Source: Caryophanon latum
GTDB lineage: Bacteria; Bacillota; Bacilli; Bacillales_A; Planococcaceae
Direction: 5' to 3'
DNA length: 64,000 nucleotides
NCBI RefSeq assembly: GCF_001700325.1
Contig: NZ_MATO01000030.1
Coordinates: 1 to 64,000, forward strand
The notes beneath the pieces are model-generated. The model made no database searches and was not told the DNA's origin. It worked only from the letters and a program-made list of their open reading frames with translations. How positions within the stretch are numbered: position 1 is the stretch's first letter; each line of letters opens with the position of its first letter. The translations under genes and the position numbers were made by a program. Below are positions 41,827 through 51,400 of this stretch, piece by piece.

Positions 41827-42909
41827 ATGAAACAACTAATAGCAGTAATAACCGCGTTCGCGCTTGCTTTTACATTAGCAATGCCAGCAAGCGCCGCAAA
41901 ATTTAAGGACGTATCAGATGGCTATTCGCTCGCTATTGAAATTAATTACTTAGCGGAAAAAGGCATTATTGGCGGTTATGAGGACGGTACATTTCGCCCG
42001 AGCAACACGATCGCAAAAAAACACATTGCACGCATGGTCGTAAAAGCATTGAATTTACCGAAGGACAACTTGAAAAAGCCGAGCTATAAAGATATTCCGA
42101 CGACGCATTTGTACTACGAGGATATTGCCGCTGCGTACACAGCAGGACTGTTTGACGACGCATCATACTTCCAACCAGATGCGACGATTACACGCGCGTT
42201 TATGGCACAAATTTTAGCGAAAGCATTTAATTTAAAATCGATTGCCGCAAATTCCGTTTCGTATAAAGACGTACCAGCTTCATCGCCATATTACACGCCG
42301 ATTCAGCTAGTGACGATGAACAATATCGCAAAAGGATACACAGAAGACGGCACATTCCGTCCAGACAAAGTGATTACACGTGCGCATTTCTCCGCGTTTT
42401 TAGCCCGCGCGTTATCGCTTAGCGGCGGTGATTTTACGCCGGAAGTAGGCTACAAATATTTTTATGAAGATGCAGGGAAGTACGCATATCGCATGGAGCT
42501 TGACGGGCAAAATACGACAGGTGGCATGACGTATAAATATTGGAACTTGTTTGATAACGCATCGAATGAGAAAATGGATTACTTAATGTATGTTACAAGT
42601 CCAAGCCATTATTACGAAGGTGTGCCACAATCGGACGTAGGAACGACGATTGAGTTTCCGTTCACGATTGGTCGTAAAGGTGAATCACCGGGCTATTTAT
42701 CGCGCAACGTGTTAAATACGAAAGTGACGATTGAAATTGCAGGCAAGACATATGACGATGTTGTAATCGTTGAAGAAACGATGCCTAATGGAGGTGGCGG
42801 TACCGAAAAAATTACGACATATTACGCTAAAGGGCATGGCATTATCGCATACAAAAATACAGACGGCTACTTCACATATTGGTTAACAGATCGCGTAGCT
42901 GCTCAATAA
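41827..42909 (+). CDS. SLH-domain surface protein (paralogue 1)
   Basis: A 360-residue exported protein. The signal peptide ends at PASAA (about residue 24). Three SLH domains follow at about 25-80, 86-140 and 147-200, each with an FKDV/YKD start and an ITRAxFxxxLAxAL-type end, which bind secondary cell-wall polymer. The C-terminal ~155 residues form a domain I do not recognise, shared with the next gene. Upstream GGATGATGCAAC gives only a moderate ribosome site. A terminator and then a family A repeat separate it from paralogue 2. Confidence 0.9.
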   Translation: MKQLIAVITAFALAFTLAMPASAAKFKDVSDGYSLAIEINYLAEKGIIGGYEDGTFRPSNTIAKKHIARMVVKALNLPKDNLKKPSYKDIPTTHLYYEDIAAAYTAGLFDDASYFQPDATITRAFMAQILAKAFNLKSIAANSVSYKDVPASSPYYTPIQLVTMNNIAKGYTEDGTFRPDKVITRAHFSAFLARALSLSGGDFTPEVGYKYFYEDAGKYAYRMELDGQNTTGGMTYKYWNLFDNASNEKMDYLMYVTSPSHYYEGVPQSDVGTTIEFPFTIGRKGESPGYLSRNVLNTKVTIEIAGKTYDDVVIVEETMPNGGGGTEKITTYYAKGHGIIAYKNTDGYFTYWLTDRVAAQ

Positions 42910-42912
42910 ACG

Positions 42913-42951
42913 AAACAGAAGTGTGTAAATATTACGCACTTCTGTTTTTTT
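42913..42951 (+). terminator. Terminator after SLH paralogue 1
   Basis: 16-bp stem AAACAGAAGTGTGTAA / TTACGCACTTCTGTTT with one wobble, then T-rich sequence running into a family A repeat. Confidence 0.85.
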
Positions 42952-42954
42952 ATC

Positions 42955-43126
42955 TATATAGACGGTGAATGTATTTTAGCGTTTTGTTCGTCGGCTCTCC
43001 ACATCGAGGCAGGCTTTCCGCGGGCGTGGCTCGAGCCTGTAGTCTCTCGCTCACGCTTTTCCCGCAGGAGTCCGCCTCTTGTTTCGAGCCTCGTTCACAT
43101 TCTACATTTCAATCACCTTGTATATA
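42955..43126 (+). mobile_element. Family A MITE-like repeat (copy A5)
   Basis: 172 bp with intact TATATAGACGGTGA left and TCACCTTGTATATA right ends. It lies between the two tandem SLH paralogues, leaving ~90 bp for the promoter of the second. Confidence 0.87.
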
Positions 43127-43215
43127 GTATAAAAAGCGCATTTCCTTGAAAATCCGCTATTTTGCTATAAATGTTCTGAATATTTAGTTAAAATAGTAGA
43201 AAAGGAGCGATTTGC

Positions 43216-44337
43216 ATGAAAAAAATCGTAACAACAGCATTGGCTTTCGCATTGACCGTTTCACTTACAATGCCAGCAAGCGCTGCGAAGTTTAAAGATG
43301 TAAGCGAACAGCACTCGTTACAAGTTGAAATTGAATATTTAGCGAACGAAGGTATTATTAACGGCTATAGCGACGGCACGTTTAAGCCGAACGCACCGAT
43401 TGCAAAAAAGCATATTGCCGCGATGCTTGTCAAGGTGCTTGAGTTACCGACGACGAATGTGCAAAATCCAGGCTATGCGGACGTACCGACGACGCATCAA
43501 TATTATAAAGAAATTGCGGCGGTGTACACGGCAGGCATTTTTGGTAAGGCGACACATTTCAAACCGGAATCAAGCATTTCACGCGCGTTTATGGCGAAAA
43601 TTTTATCGACGAGCTTTAATTTGAAATCGATTGCTCAAAATGCGGTGACGTACCGCGACGTAGCGAAAACGTACGAATTTTACACACCGATTCAGCTCGT
43701 GACGATGAACAATGTCGCACAAGGCTATCGAGATGTAGAAGGGCAACTCCCAGATTTCAAGCCGAATACGCTATTAACACGCGCGCATTTTTCAGCGTTT
43801 TTAGCGCGTGCGATGTCATTAAAAGGCGGTAATTATAAGCCCGATACGAACTACTCGTATTATTACAAAACGGTCGATGATGAAAATTATATGATGACGT
43901 ATGATTACAGCGACGTTAATGCAAATGGTGTAACGGACTATTGGAATTTGTATAACGCTGATACAGGCGAGCTTGCATCAAAGGACTTGTACATTATGGA
44001 GTCAGGCTCTTGGGTGCAAGGTGTACAAAGCTCAGACGTTGCGACATTTTCACCGTATCCATTTACAGTTGGCACGAAGCACAATTCATTAAATGATGAA
44101 GAAGGCATTGCGCAGCGTACACGTGTATTAAATACGAACGAGGAAGTGCGTGTAGGTGGTGTGAACTATAGTGAAGTTGTCGTCATCGAGGAGGCGTGGC
44201 CAGTGCATAACGACCGCGGACAATTTGTGAAAATCGATACGTCAACATTATATGTCGCAAAAGATTACGGCGTTATTGGTGTGAAGGATACGCGCGGTTA
44301 CTGGACGACGTGGCTATCAAAGCGCGTGGCACGATAA
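43216..44337 (+). CDS. SLH-domain surface protein (paralogue 2)
   Basis: A 373-residue exported protein with the same layout as its upstream neighbour: a signal peptide ending MPASAA, three SLH domains (about 25-200) and a ~165-residue C-terminal domain of unknown function containing a YWNLY segment and a VNYSEVVVIEE segment equivalent to KTYDDVVIVEE in paralogue 1. The two arose by tandem duplication. AAAGGAGCG precedes the ATG at 43216. It ends at a bidirectional terminator. Confidence 0.9.
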   Translation: MKKIVTTALAFALTVSLTMPASAAKFKDVSEQHSLQVEIEYLANEGIINGYSDGTFKPNAPIAKKHIAAMLVKVLELPTTNVQNPGYADVPTTHQYYKEIAAVYTAGIFGKATHFKPESSISRAFMAKILSTSFNLKSIAQNAVTYRDVAKTYEFYTPIQLVTMNNVAQGYRDVEGQLPDFKPNTLLTRAHFSAFLARAMSLKGGNYKPDTNYSYYYKTVDDENYMMTYDYSDVNANGVTDYWNLYNADTGELASKDLYIMESGSWVQGVQSSDVATFSPYPFTVGTKHNSLNDEEGIAQRTRVLNTNEEVRVGGVNYSEVVVIEEAWPVHNDRGQFVKIDTSTLYVAKDYGVIGVKDTRGYWTTWLSKRVAR

Positions 44338-44341
44338 ACGC

Positions 44342-44384
44342 AAAAAAAGAGTTAGATAGGGCGAACCTATCTAACTCTTTCGTT
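44342..44384. terminator. Bidirectional terminator
   Basis: A perfect 15-bp stem AAAGAGTTAGATAGG / CCTATCTAACTCTTT (44346-44360, 44366-44380) lies between convergent genes. Confidence 0.85.
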
Positions 44385-44385
44385 A

Positions 44386-45576
44386 TTAATGCGTATAGTT
44401 ATCGAAGTACCCTTGGATGTAGATCATCGGCGTACCTTTGTCACCAGAACCAGACGTTAAATCAGATAATGAACCGATTAAGTCTGTTAATTGGCGAGGT
44501 GTTGTACCTTGTGCTTCCATCGCACCAACTAAGTCTTCGTTTTTGTTTTTAATATGGTCTTGAATAGCTGATTTTAAATCTTCCCCGCGTAAGTGAGAGA
44601 AGTTGTTGTCTGCTAAATATTTTAATTTCACTTCGTTTGGCGTACCACCTAAGCCAGCTGTGAACGCTGGAGATACAACTGGGTCAGCAAGCTCCCAAAT
44701 TTTGCCCACTGGATCTTTAAATGCGCCGTCACCGTAAATCATCACTTCGATATCTTTACCAGTAGCTGCTTTTAATTTTTCAGCGATGCCGTCAACGATT
44801 GGTTGGCAAGTATGAGGGAATAGTTTTACTGATTCCTCTGTCGCTTTGTTAGAGCCTAATAAGCCGTATTGCTCGTTGAAGCCAGAGCCGTTAATTGATT
44901 CAGATAAAATGTTGTCTAATGAATACACTGTCGTCGCACCAGCAGCTTTTACTAAACGCTGTGTACGGAAGCGAGAGTGAATGTCACAAGCTAACACTGA
45001 TTTTGTATAGTCAACGATCGTTTTTGCATTGTTCGAGAAAATTACTTCTACTTCAGCGTTTTCAGCAGTAATTAATTCTTTGTAATACTCGATGTAGTCA
45101 ACGCCTGTGAACGTATGTTTTTTGTAGCCAAAGTGTGCACGGAATTCAGCTTCTGTTAACGTATCTGTCCAAGGGTTTACACCTTTTACGTCTAACTCAT
45201 CGATATCTACTAAATGGTTCCCAACTTCATCAGAAGGATAGCTTAACATTAAAATGACTTTTTTCGCGCCGCGTGCAATACCGCGTAATACGTTTGCGAA
45301 GCGGTTACGAGAAAGAATTGGGAAAATGACACCGATTGGCTCATCACCGAATTTTGCCGCTACGTCTTGTGCGATGTGATCGATTGATGCGTAGTTACCT
45401 TGTGCACGAGCTACAACTGACTCTGTAATTGTAATGATATCTTTATCTTGAATTTCATAGCCTTCTACTTTTGCAGCGTTTAAAACTGTTTCAACAACGA
45501 TTTGCTCGATGTCGTCACCTTCGTTAATGATTGGACCGCGAAGACCGCGAACTACTGTACCTACTACACGTGTCAA
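44386..45576 (-). CDS. CofE-like (F420 gamma-glutamyl ligase domain) protein
   Basis: A 396-residue protein homologous to coenzyme F420-0:L-glutamate ligases, found in many Firmicutes that make no F420. The RGLRGPIINEGDDIEQIVV start and the ITESVVARAQGNY segment are typical. The C-terminal half contains DGAFKDPVGKIWELADP and TPNEVKLKYLAD. I start at the TTG 45576 with GAGGAGAG 7 bases upstream. The ATG at 45630 is in frame, but adds 18 residues that are not part of the fold. It is divergent from a LysR regulator; the reaction is unknown. Confidence 0.8.
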   Translation of the reverse strand: MTRVVGTVVRGLRGPIINEGDDIEQIVVETVLNAAKVEGYEIQDKDIITITESVVARAQGNYASIDHIAQDVAAKFGDEPIGVIFPILSRNRFANVLRGIARGAKKVILMLSYPSDEVGNHLVDIDELDVKGVNPWTDTLTEAEFRAHFGYKKHTFTGVDYIEYYKELITAENAEVEVIFSNNAKTIVDYTKSVLACDIHSRFRTQRLVKAAGATTVYSLDNILSESINGSGFNEQYGLLGSNKATEESVKLFPHTCQPIVDGIAEKLKAATGKDIEVMIYGDGAFKDPVGKIWELADPVVSPAFTAGLGGTPNEVKLKYLADNNFSHLRGEDLKSAIQDHIKNKNEDLVGAMEAQGTTPRQLTDLIGSLSDLTSGSGDKGTPMIYIQGYFDNYTH

Positions 45577-45713
45577 AATGATTCTCTCCTCTGTATGTAA
45601 AATCGACATATTCATGTTAATTTCGTTCATTTACTCAATATAGTTTTACTATACTAAAAAATATGTTATAAGTGAAATTAATAAAATTGATAATGGATAT
45701 AAGGTGGGCTTAT

Positions 45714-46604
45714 ATGGTTAGTAAATTAGATTTGTATCGTATTTTTCATACAGTAAGTAGGCACGAAAGCTTTTCAAAGGCGGCAAAGGAGCTGTACATG
45801 ACGCAACCAGCAGTGAGTCAGTCGATTGCGAACTTAGAAAAAGATTTAAAAACGTATTTATTTACGCGCACGTCAAAAGGGGTTCAACTGACGAATGAAG
45901 GGCAGTTATTACACGAATACGTCACGTCTGCACTAAGCTTGCTCGAAACAGCTGAGCTGAAAATGGACGAGTTTCAAAATTTAATGACGGGGGAGCTGCG
46001 CATCGGTGTAGGAGATACGATTGCGCGCTATTATTTATTAACGTATTTAGAAAAGTTCCATATGCGTTATCCAGGCATTAAGCTGACAATTAAAAATGGG
46101 ACGACGCACGAAATCGTGACAGCGTTAAAGGCAGGTGAGGTAGACGTTGGCATTTGCAATTTACCGATTGAAGACCCACAGCTACATTTGCTGCCATGTG
46201 GAGAAATTCAAGATATATTCGTTTGTGGCGATAAATATAAAAACTTGACGATTCAGCCAATTGCACTGCGGACGTTGCTACGCATGCCGCTCATTTTTTT
46301 AGAGAAGGGCTCGAATTCTCGTCAATACGTCGAGGAATATTTGCAGCAGCAAGGATACGAACTAGCACCGGAATTTGATTTAGGTTCACACGATTTATTG
46401 TTAGAGTTTGCGCGCATTAATTTAGGTATTGCATGTGTGACGAAGGAATTTGCAAAAGATTATTTGTCGCGCGGCATTTTGCACGAAATACCGTTAGAAG
46501 AGCCAATCCCACCGCGCAGCTTAGGAATTTGCACGTTTAAAAACATTCCGATGTCACGCGCCACAAAGAAGTTTATTAAAATTATTGATGCGCGTTTTGC
46601 TTAA
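45714..46604 (+). CDS. LysR-family transcriptional regulator
   Basis: 296 residues. N-terminal winged HTH (about 3-62) with FSKAAKELYMTQPAVSQSIANLE, then a periplasmic-binding-protein-like effector domain (LRIGVGDTIARYYLL to the end). The start is ATG 45714 with AAGGTGGG upstream; the longer frame to 45672 has no ribosome site. It is divergent from the CofE-like gene, the usual geometry for a LysR regulator and its target, so that gene is the likely regulated partner. The effector is unknown. Confidence 0.9.
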   Translation: MVSKLDLYRIFHTVSRHESFSKAAKELYMTQPAVSQSIANLEKDLKTYLFTRTSKGVQLTNEGQLLHEYVTSALSLLETAELKMDEFQNLMTGELRIGVGDTIARYYLLTYLEKFHMRYPGIKLTIKNGTTHEIVTALKAGEVDVGICNLPIEDPQLHLLPCGEIQDIFVCGDKYKNLTIQPIALRTLLRMPLIFLEKGSNSRQYVEEYLQQQGYELAPEFDLGSHDLLLEFARINLGIACVTKEFAKDYLSRGILHEIPLEEPIPPRSLGICTFKNIPMSRATKKFIKIIDARFA

Positions 46605-46776
46605 ATGTATGCGCATCATTTATAATAAGGGAACGAACGGTTGGAAGTCCATAATACAGTGTATAAAAGGACGTATAATGTCTATGAATACATGGCATAA
46701 TGAAAGAAAGTGTAGATGAGGTGTGAAGCGGTGAAAATGAATGAAATATCATTAAATATGATTGCAAATTTAAAAG

Positions 46777-47346
46777 TTGCGAAGCCCATTTATGCGGAAT
46801 CATTTCTTTATGCGACACCGATTACATCAAGAGAGCAATTATTATATTGCAATTGGTTCGAAAAAAGCGGTGAAAGAAGTAAAGCCGTATTTACTTGAAG
46901 AGGAGTCGTTTGCATTCGCGCTTAAAGTGCTACAAGGCATCGCAACAGATAAGGCGATTGAGGCGATCGTTGAAGCGTATGACGAGCTTTCAAAAGACGA
47001 GCAGGCGATGGCATTAGAAGCATTGACGTTCATGCTTGCCGAAGAAGCAGTGCCATTATTACAACAATATGAACAATCAGGGCATGACCCAGTGTTTTTA
47101 GATATGACGTGCTATTACTACAATGCTTACCGTTACTACGATGTGAAGCATCCGAAGCTAGAAGAGTGGCGCGATCAGTTTGAGGAGCAGGAAGATGCAG
47201 CGGCGATTGAGCGTGAAAATGCACGACAAGAGCTTATTTTGCGCTTAAAGCCAGGACGCAATGAAAAATGCATTTGCGGCAGCGGCAAAAAGTTCAAAAA
47301 GTGCTGCGGCGCGCCGTACGATGAAAAGTTATACGTATTTAGCTAA
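46777..47346 (+). CDS. SEC-C motif protein, probably frameshifted near its N-terminus
   Basis: The frame ends with a zinc-binding SEC-C motif (CICGSGKKFKKCCG) preceded by an acidic helical region of HEAT-like character. There is no ribosome site for this frame. A well-placed GATGAGGTG instead precedes GTG 46731 of the +1-offset frame, which reads a coding-like VKMNEISLNMIANL and continues to about 46829. Removing one A of the AA at about 46829-46830 joins the two as PITSESNYYIAIG. So the true gene is probably 46731-47346 with a one-base insertion or a sequencing error. Function: possible RNA- or protein-binding accessory. Confidence 0.75.
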   Translation: MRSPFMRNHFFMRHRLHQESNYYIAIGSKKAVKEVKPYLLEEESFAFALKVLQGIATDKAIEAIVEAYDELSKDEQAMALEALTFMLAEEAVPLLQQYEQSGHDPVFLDMTCYYYNAYRYYDVKHPKLEEWRDQFEEQEDAAAIERENARQELILRLKPGRNEKCICGSGKKFKKCCGAPYDEKLYVFS

Positions 47347-47352
47347 TGAAAA

Positions 47353-47392
47353 GAAAAAATCATTCGAGACTATTTTCTCGAATGATTTTTTT
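47353..47392. terminator. Bidirectional terminator
   Basis: A6-TCATTCGAG pairs with CTCGAATGA-T7 between convergent genes. Confidence 0.9.
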
Positions 47393-47394
47393 AT

Positions 47395-47973
47395 TTATCG
47401 GTCATATGGATTGTTGTTGCGTAGACGCTGGAATAAAAGCAGCAAGATAATGAATAAAATTGTACCACCGGCAATGACAAACAGCCAAAAATTGTTCGAT
47501 TGCTCGATAACGATGTCTTGCTCGTCGCCGTCAGCAGACGTTGTCGTGTCGTTGCTTGTAGCATCTGTTTGCGGTGTTTCTTCCACAATTGATTGTACAT
47601 CTTCTGTAGCATCTACTTGAGGTGCTTCCTCTACTTGATCTACTTGCTCTGTTAGTTCAGGCTGCACTTGCGGTGTCGTTACATTTTCGTTGTTCGTTGT
47701 CGACGCATTCGCATTTTCTTGTTCAGCTTGTGCTGCTGGTGTTTCGATCTGTGCAGCAGGCTGCTCTTCTGTTGTGACAAGCGGCGGCAAAATTTCCGGT
47801 GGTGCAGCTGGATCTGATTCAATTATTTCGCCTGTATCTTCTTGAGCAGGCGTTGCGTATACATCCTCCTCCAGTGCATCGTCAGGCTTTTGAAATTCGC
47901 TGTTCATCGCGAATGTAGCAGGCGTAATCGAAAATAAACTAATGAAGCATGCGATTATGAATACTTTTTTCAT
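47395..47973 (-). CDS. Type I membrane protein with acidic low-complexity ectodomain
   Basis: 192 residues: a signal peptide (MKKVFIIACFISLFS, cleaved near ATFA), ~130 residues of Glu/Thr/Ala/Pro-rich low-complexity sequence with repeated EE-TPQ/VDAT elements, one C-terminal membrane helix (about 160-180) and a short basic tail. It could serve as a surface stalk. No homologue is recognised. AAAGGGGG lies upstream of ATG 47973. It is not LPXTG-anchored. Confidence 0.7.
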   Translation of the reverse strand: MKKVFIIACFISLFSITPATFAMNSEFQKPDDALEEDVYATPAQEDTGEIIESDPAAPPEILPPLVTTEEQPAAQIETPAAQAEQENANASTTNNENVTTPQVQPELTEQVDQVEEAPQVDATEDVQSIVEETPQTDATSNDTTTSADGDEQDIVIEQSNNFWLFVIAGGTILFIILLLLFQRLRNNNPYDR

Positions 47974-48145
47974 AAAATGACCCCCTTTAACAAATAGTAT
48001 AAAGCGTTTATTTGTGAAAATGTAGCGATATCGTCATTAAGACAGTATATGTCACGATAATTATCGCTTTTTAAAAAAAGATACAAAAAGAAGATTATAA
48101 AAAATACTTCAGGGTAATATAAATGTAAGCACAACATATGTACTT

Positions 48146-48272
48146 CTATACTTCAGAAAGTAGACGATGCAATGGGCGCGAAGTTTCCCCCTTTTCTTCC
48201 GACGCTCTCATCGTTTAGGAAGTATAGGTATTGTACAACCAAGTGACTATTTTTCGTCACTTGGTTTTTTTG
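48146..48272 (+). ncRNA. Structured leader RNA with terminator, upstream of the large SLH gene
   Basis: CTATACTTC (48146-48154) pairs with GAAGTATAG (48219-48227). Inside it ACGATG/CATCGT, GGGCG/CGCTC and GAAG/CTTC stack into one long interrupted hairpin. A perfect terminator CCAAGTGAC / GTCACTTGG with T7 follows (48239-48271). The start codon is 150 bases further on. I match it to no known riboswitch. Confidence 0.5.
48239..48272 (+). terminator. Intrinsic terminator in the leader of the large SLH gene
   Basis: 9-bp perfect stem CCAAGTGAC / GTCACTTGG, 8-base loop, T7. Confidence 0.85.
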
Positions 48273-48424
48273 TTGTCCTTTGTTCTACGATTCTATGTGA
48301 AATGACCGATATAAAACGTACGAAAGCGATCATTGTATCGTTTTTTTATGAAGCGATGATTGTGTGTTGCAGCGTGCAATATACTTGTATACATGGAACT
48401 TTTACGGAGAAAGGAAGCACAACT

Positions 48425-51400
48425 ATGGATCGACAAAAAATTACGAAAGCTTTCGCTGCATCTACATTGGCAGTCGGTAGTGTAGCGATGGTAGCACCTG
48501 CTACGTACGCCTCTGTTTTTACGGATGTGAGTGAAACAAATTCACATTATAAAAGCATTATTGAATTATATGAACGCGGGGTTATTTCAGGCTATCCGCA
48601 GCAAAACGGCACGAAGCAATTTAAACCGAATGATTCGTTAACGCGTGCACATGCGGCAAAAATGCTCGCAAACGCAATCGGCTTAAATACGCAGCCGGAA
48701 AATTTACGCAACCCAGGATTTTCAGACGTACCAACAACGCATGTGTATTATCCGTACATTGCGGCATTAGCGAATGCAGGTGTCATTAGCGGTTATCAAG
48801 ACGGCACATTCCGCCCAGGCGCTCAAATTTTACGTCAGCAAATGGCGAAAATTTTAACGCTCGGTTACGGCTTAGATAAGTCAACGAAGCTAAACCACCA
48901 TTTTACGGACGTATCAAACAATACAGAATCGTCATATTACATTCAAACACTTTGGGATTATGACATTACAAAAGGAAATTCACCGACGACATTTGGTCCG
49001 ACGAAAAACTTAACGCGCGGACAAATGGCGACATTTATTGTGCGCACAGAGGAAGTTGCAAAGACGATTTCGGTGCAACATACAATTACGAGCGTGCCAT
49101 CAACAGGTACAGTCATTATTAACGGCAATTCATATACAGTAGATCCGAAATTTAATATGCTGTTTTCAACGGCGAATGCCGCAGCATTAAAAGGTGCAGT
49201 AATTGAAGGGCGCGTATCAAATGGCAAAGTGCAAGACATTACGAAGCTTGTGTTAAAAGCGAGTGGCAATGCGCGCACAAACGTCGTATTAGATGCAAAG
49301 TCGTTAACGCTTGATGCGGATTTAGAAATTCAAAGCAATCATATTATTGTGCGCAATTTGCATGTAAACGGCACGATTTCAGTTCCATCTACAGATTTGC
49401 GTCGTTTAACGTCAAGCATCGTCGAAAATCAATTAACACGTTATACAAGTGCGAGTGTCGCAAACGATTACGGTATTCGTACGACGTCGACAATTTTAAC
49501 GAACGTATCACGCAACATTAAGTTTGAAAACGTGACGAGCAACAAAATGGTCGTTGCACAAAATCGCTTAAAGTTTGAATCGGATAGTGAAATTCGTCGA
49601 CTAGAGCTTATTGACGATGTAGAGCAAATCGAAATTCACGCAAACGTACGTGACGTTTATGTATATACGAATGGCTCAACAGCAATTTACGGTAAAAGCC
49701 AAGTACGTACGTTAACGAAGGAAAACTTCGGTAACTTAATGCTTTACTTTACAGGCATTGTCAATCGCTACATCGTCAACAAAGACGAAGGTGGCACGAA
49801 CTTAGCGACGATGGTGGATTCAAACGGTAAAGCAGCACAAGGCTTTGATTTATGGATTGATACAGCGGTGTTAACGAATAACGAAAATCCAAACATCATC
49901 TTTAACGATTATCGTAACGACAGTGCGAACATTTCATTAATTGTCGATAAAGATGGCAATGAAATCGATAAGACGGTTGATGAAAATACGTTAGTACCAG
50001 ACCGTATCGCACCGTTATTAACAGGCTTACGCGTTATTCCGACAGATAGCCACTCAGCGAAAGTAGACTTCAACTCAAATGAGGCAGGGAAGTATTACTA
50101 CGTATTGTTAGAATCGTCGCAATCACCACCGACGAAGCGCCAAATTTTATCGCAAAGTGTCGGGGATTTCCAAGGTACGGGCGGTATGATGGAAGGTGCG
50201 AACTCGTTTAATATGACGGGTTTACACTCAGCGAAAGAATATACAATTTACATGGTCATTGAGGATAATGCGGGGAATACGTCAACGCGTGTTGAATCGT
50301 TCACATTTGACATGAAAGATGCACCAGATACAATTCCGCCGCGTATATCGAACGTCCAAGTTGTGCCGCACCAAAGCGGTCAAAAGGCGCGATTAACGTT
50401 TACTGCAACGGAAGCGGGTATGTTCTACATCGTCGTGACGGAGGGGCATGGGAATAAAGGCTACGAAGCACAGACGATCATTAACATTTCGATGAACGAT
50501 ACGACGAAATATAAAGAAATGGTAGAAGGCGAAAATACAATTGAAATGGAAGGCTTAGACCCATTAACGGATTATTCCGTAGCGCTTGTCGGTGTCGATA
50601 CAGCAGAAAACCGTTCATCTGTAACAGAAACACCGTTTACGACATTAGCGCTAGATGATGTGAAGCCATACGTAATGGATAGCAAAATTGTGTTCACGAA
50701 CTCAGCGCGCACGCAGTTTTACTTATATTTCAGCGAGGAGCTTAACCAAGAAACAGCTGAAAATGTACTGAACTACGAGTTAACAGGTTCGGGGATTATT
50801 AACATTACAGGGCAAGAAAAAATTAATCCGATTAAAGCGGAATATTCACGTCACTCAAGCGGAACATCACGCGTATTAATTACGTTACCGGCATTAACCG
50901 GCTTAGTACAAAACGATACAATTATCGCGCGTGCATTGCCAGGCGTAACCGATTTAGCCGACAACCCAGTCGTAACGGATAAGGATGAGGACAACCCTCG
51001 TAACTACGCATCGTACCGTCACGAAGATGTTGTCATTCCGTCATTAACGGTGACAAGTTTCGAAAAGCTAGAATCTGAAACGCATGCGAAGCTTATGTTA
51101 AATACGACAGAAGCCGGAACGTTCTACTACGTTATTTTACCTGAAGGACTGGACGTGCAAATGTTAAACGACCATAAGCGCGACATTATGGACCGTGTGC
51201 CGTTTGAAGTGAAGGATGCGCAAGATATTACGCGTACACCAATTTATCCAGGGGACAATCCACCACTTGATTTAGGTGAGCAACAATTAGATATTGCCAT
51301 TCCGACAACATTATCAGAGTTAATTAGCTGGTCGATGTACGCGTTCATGGTAGACCGTTCTGGTAATTTATCAGCAAACGTCATTGAAATTCCGATGATT

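Noticed and set aside
48167-48424. Upstream extension of the large SLH protein frame
   Set aside because: It has no start context, and it runs through a terminator and a structured leader; the signal peptide begins at 48425.
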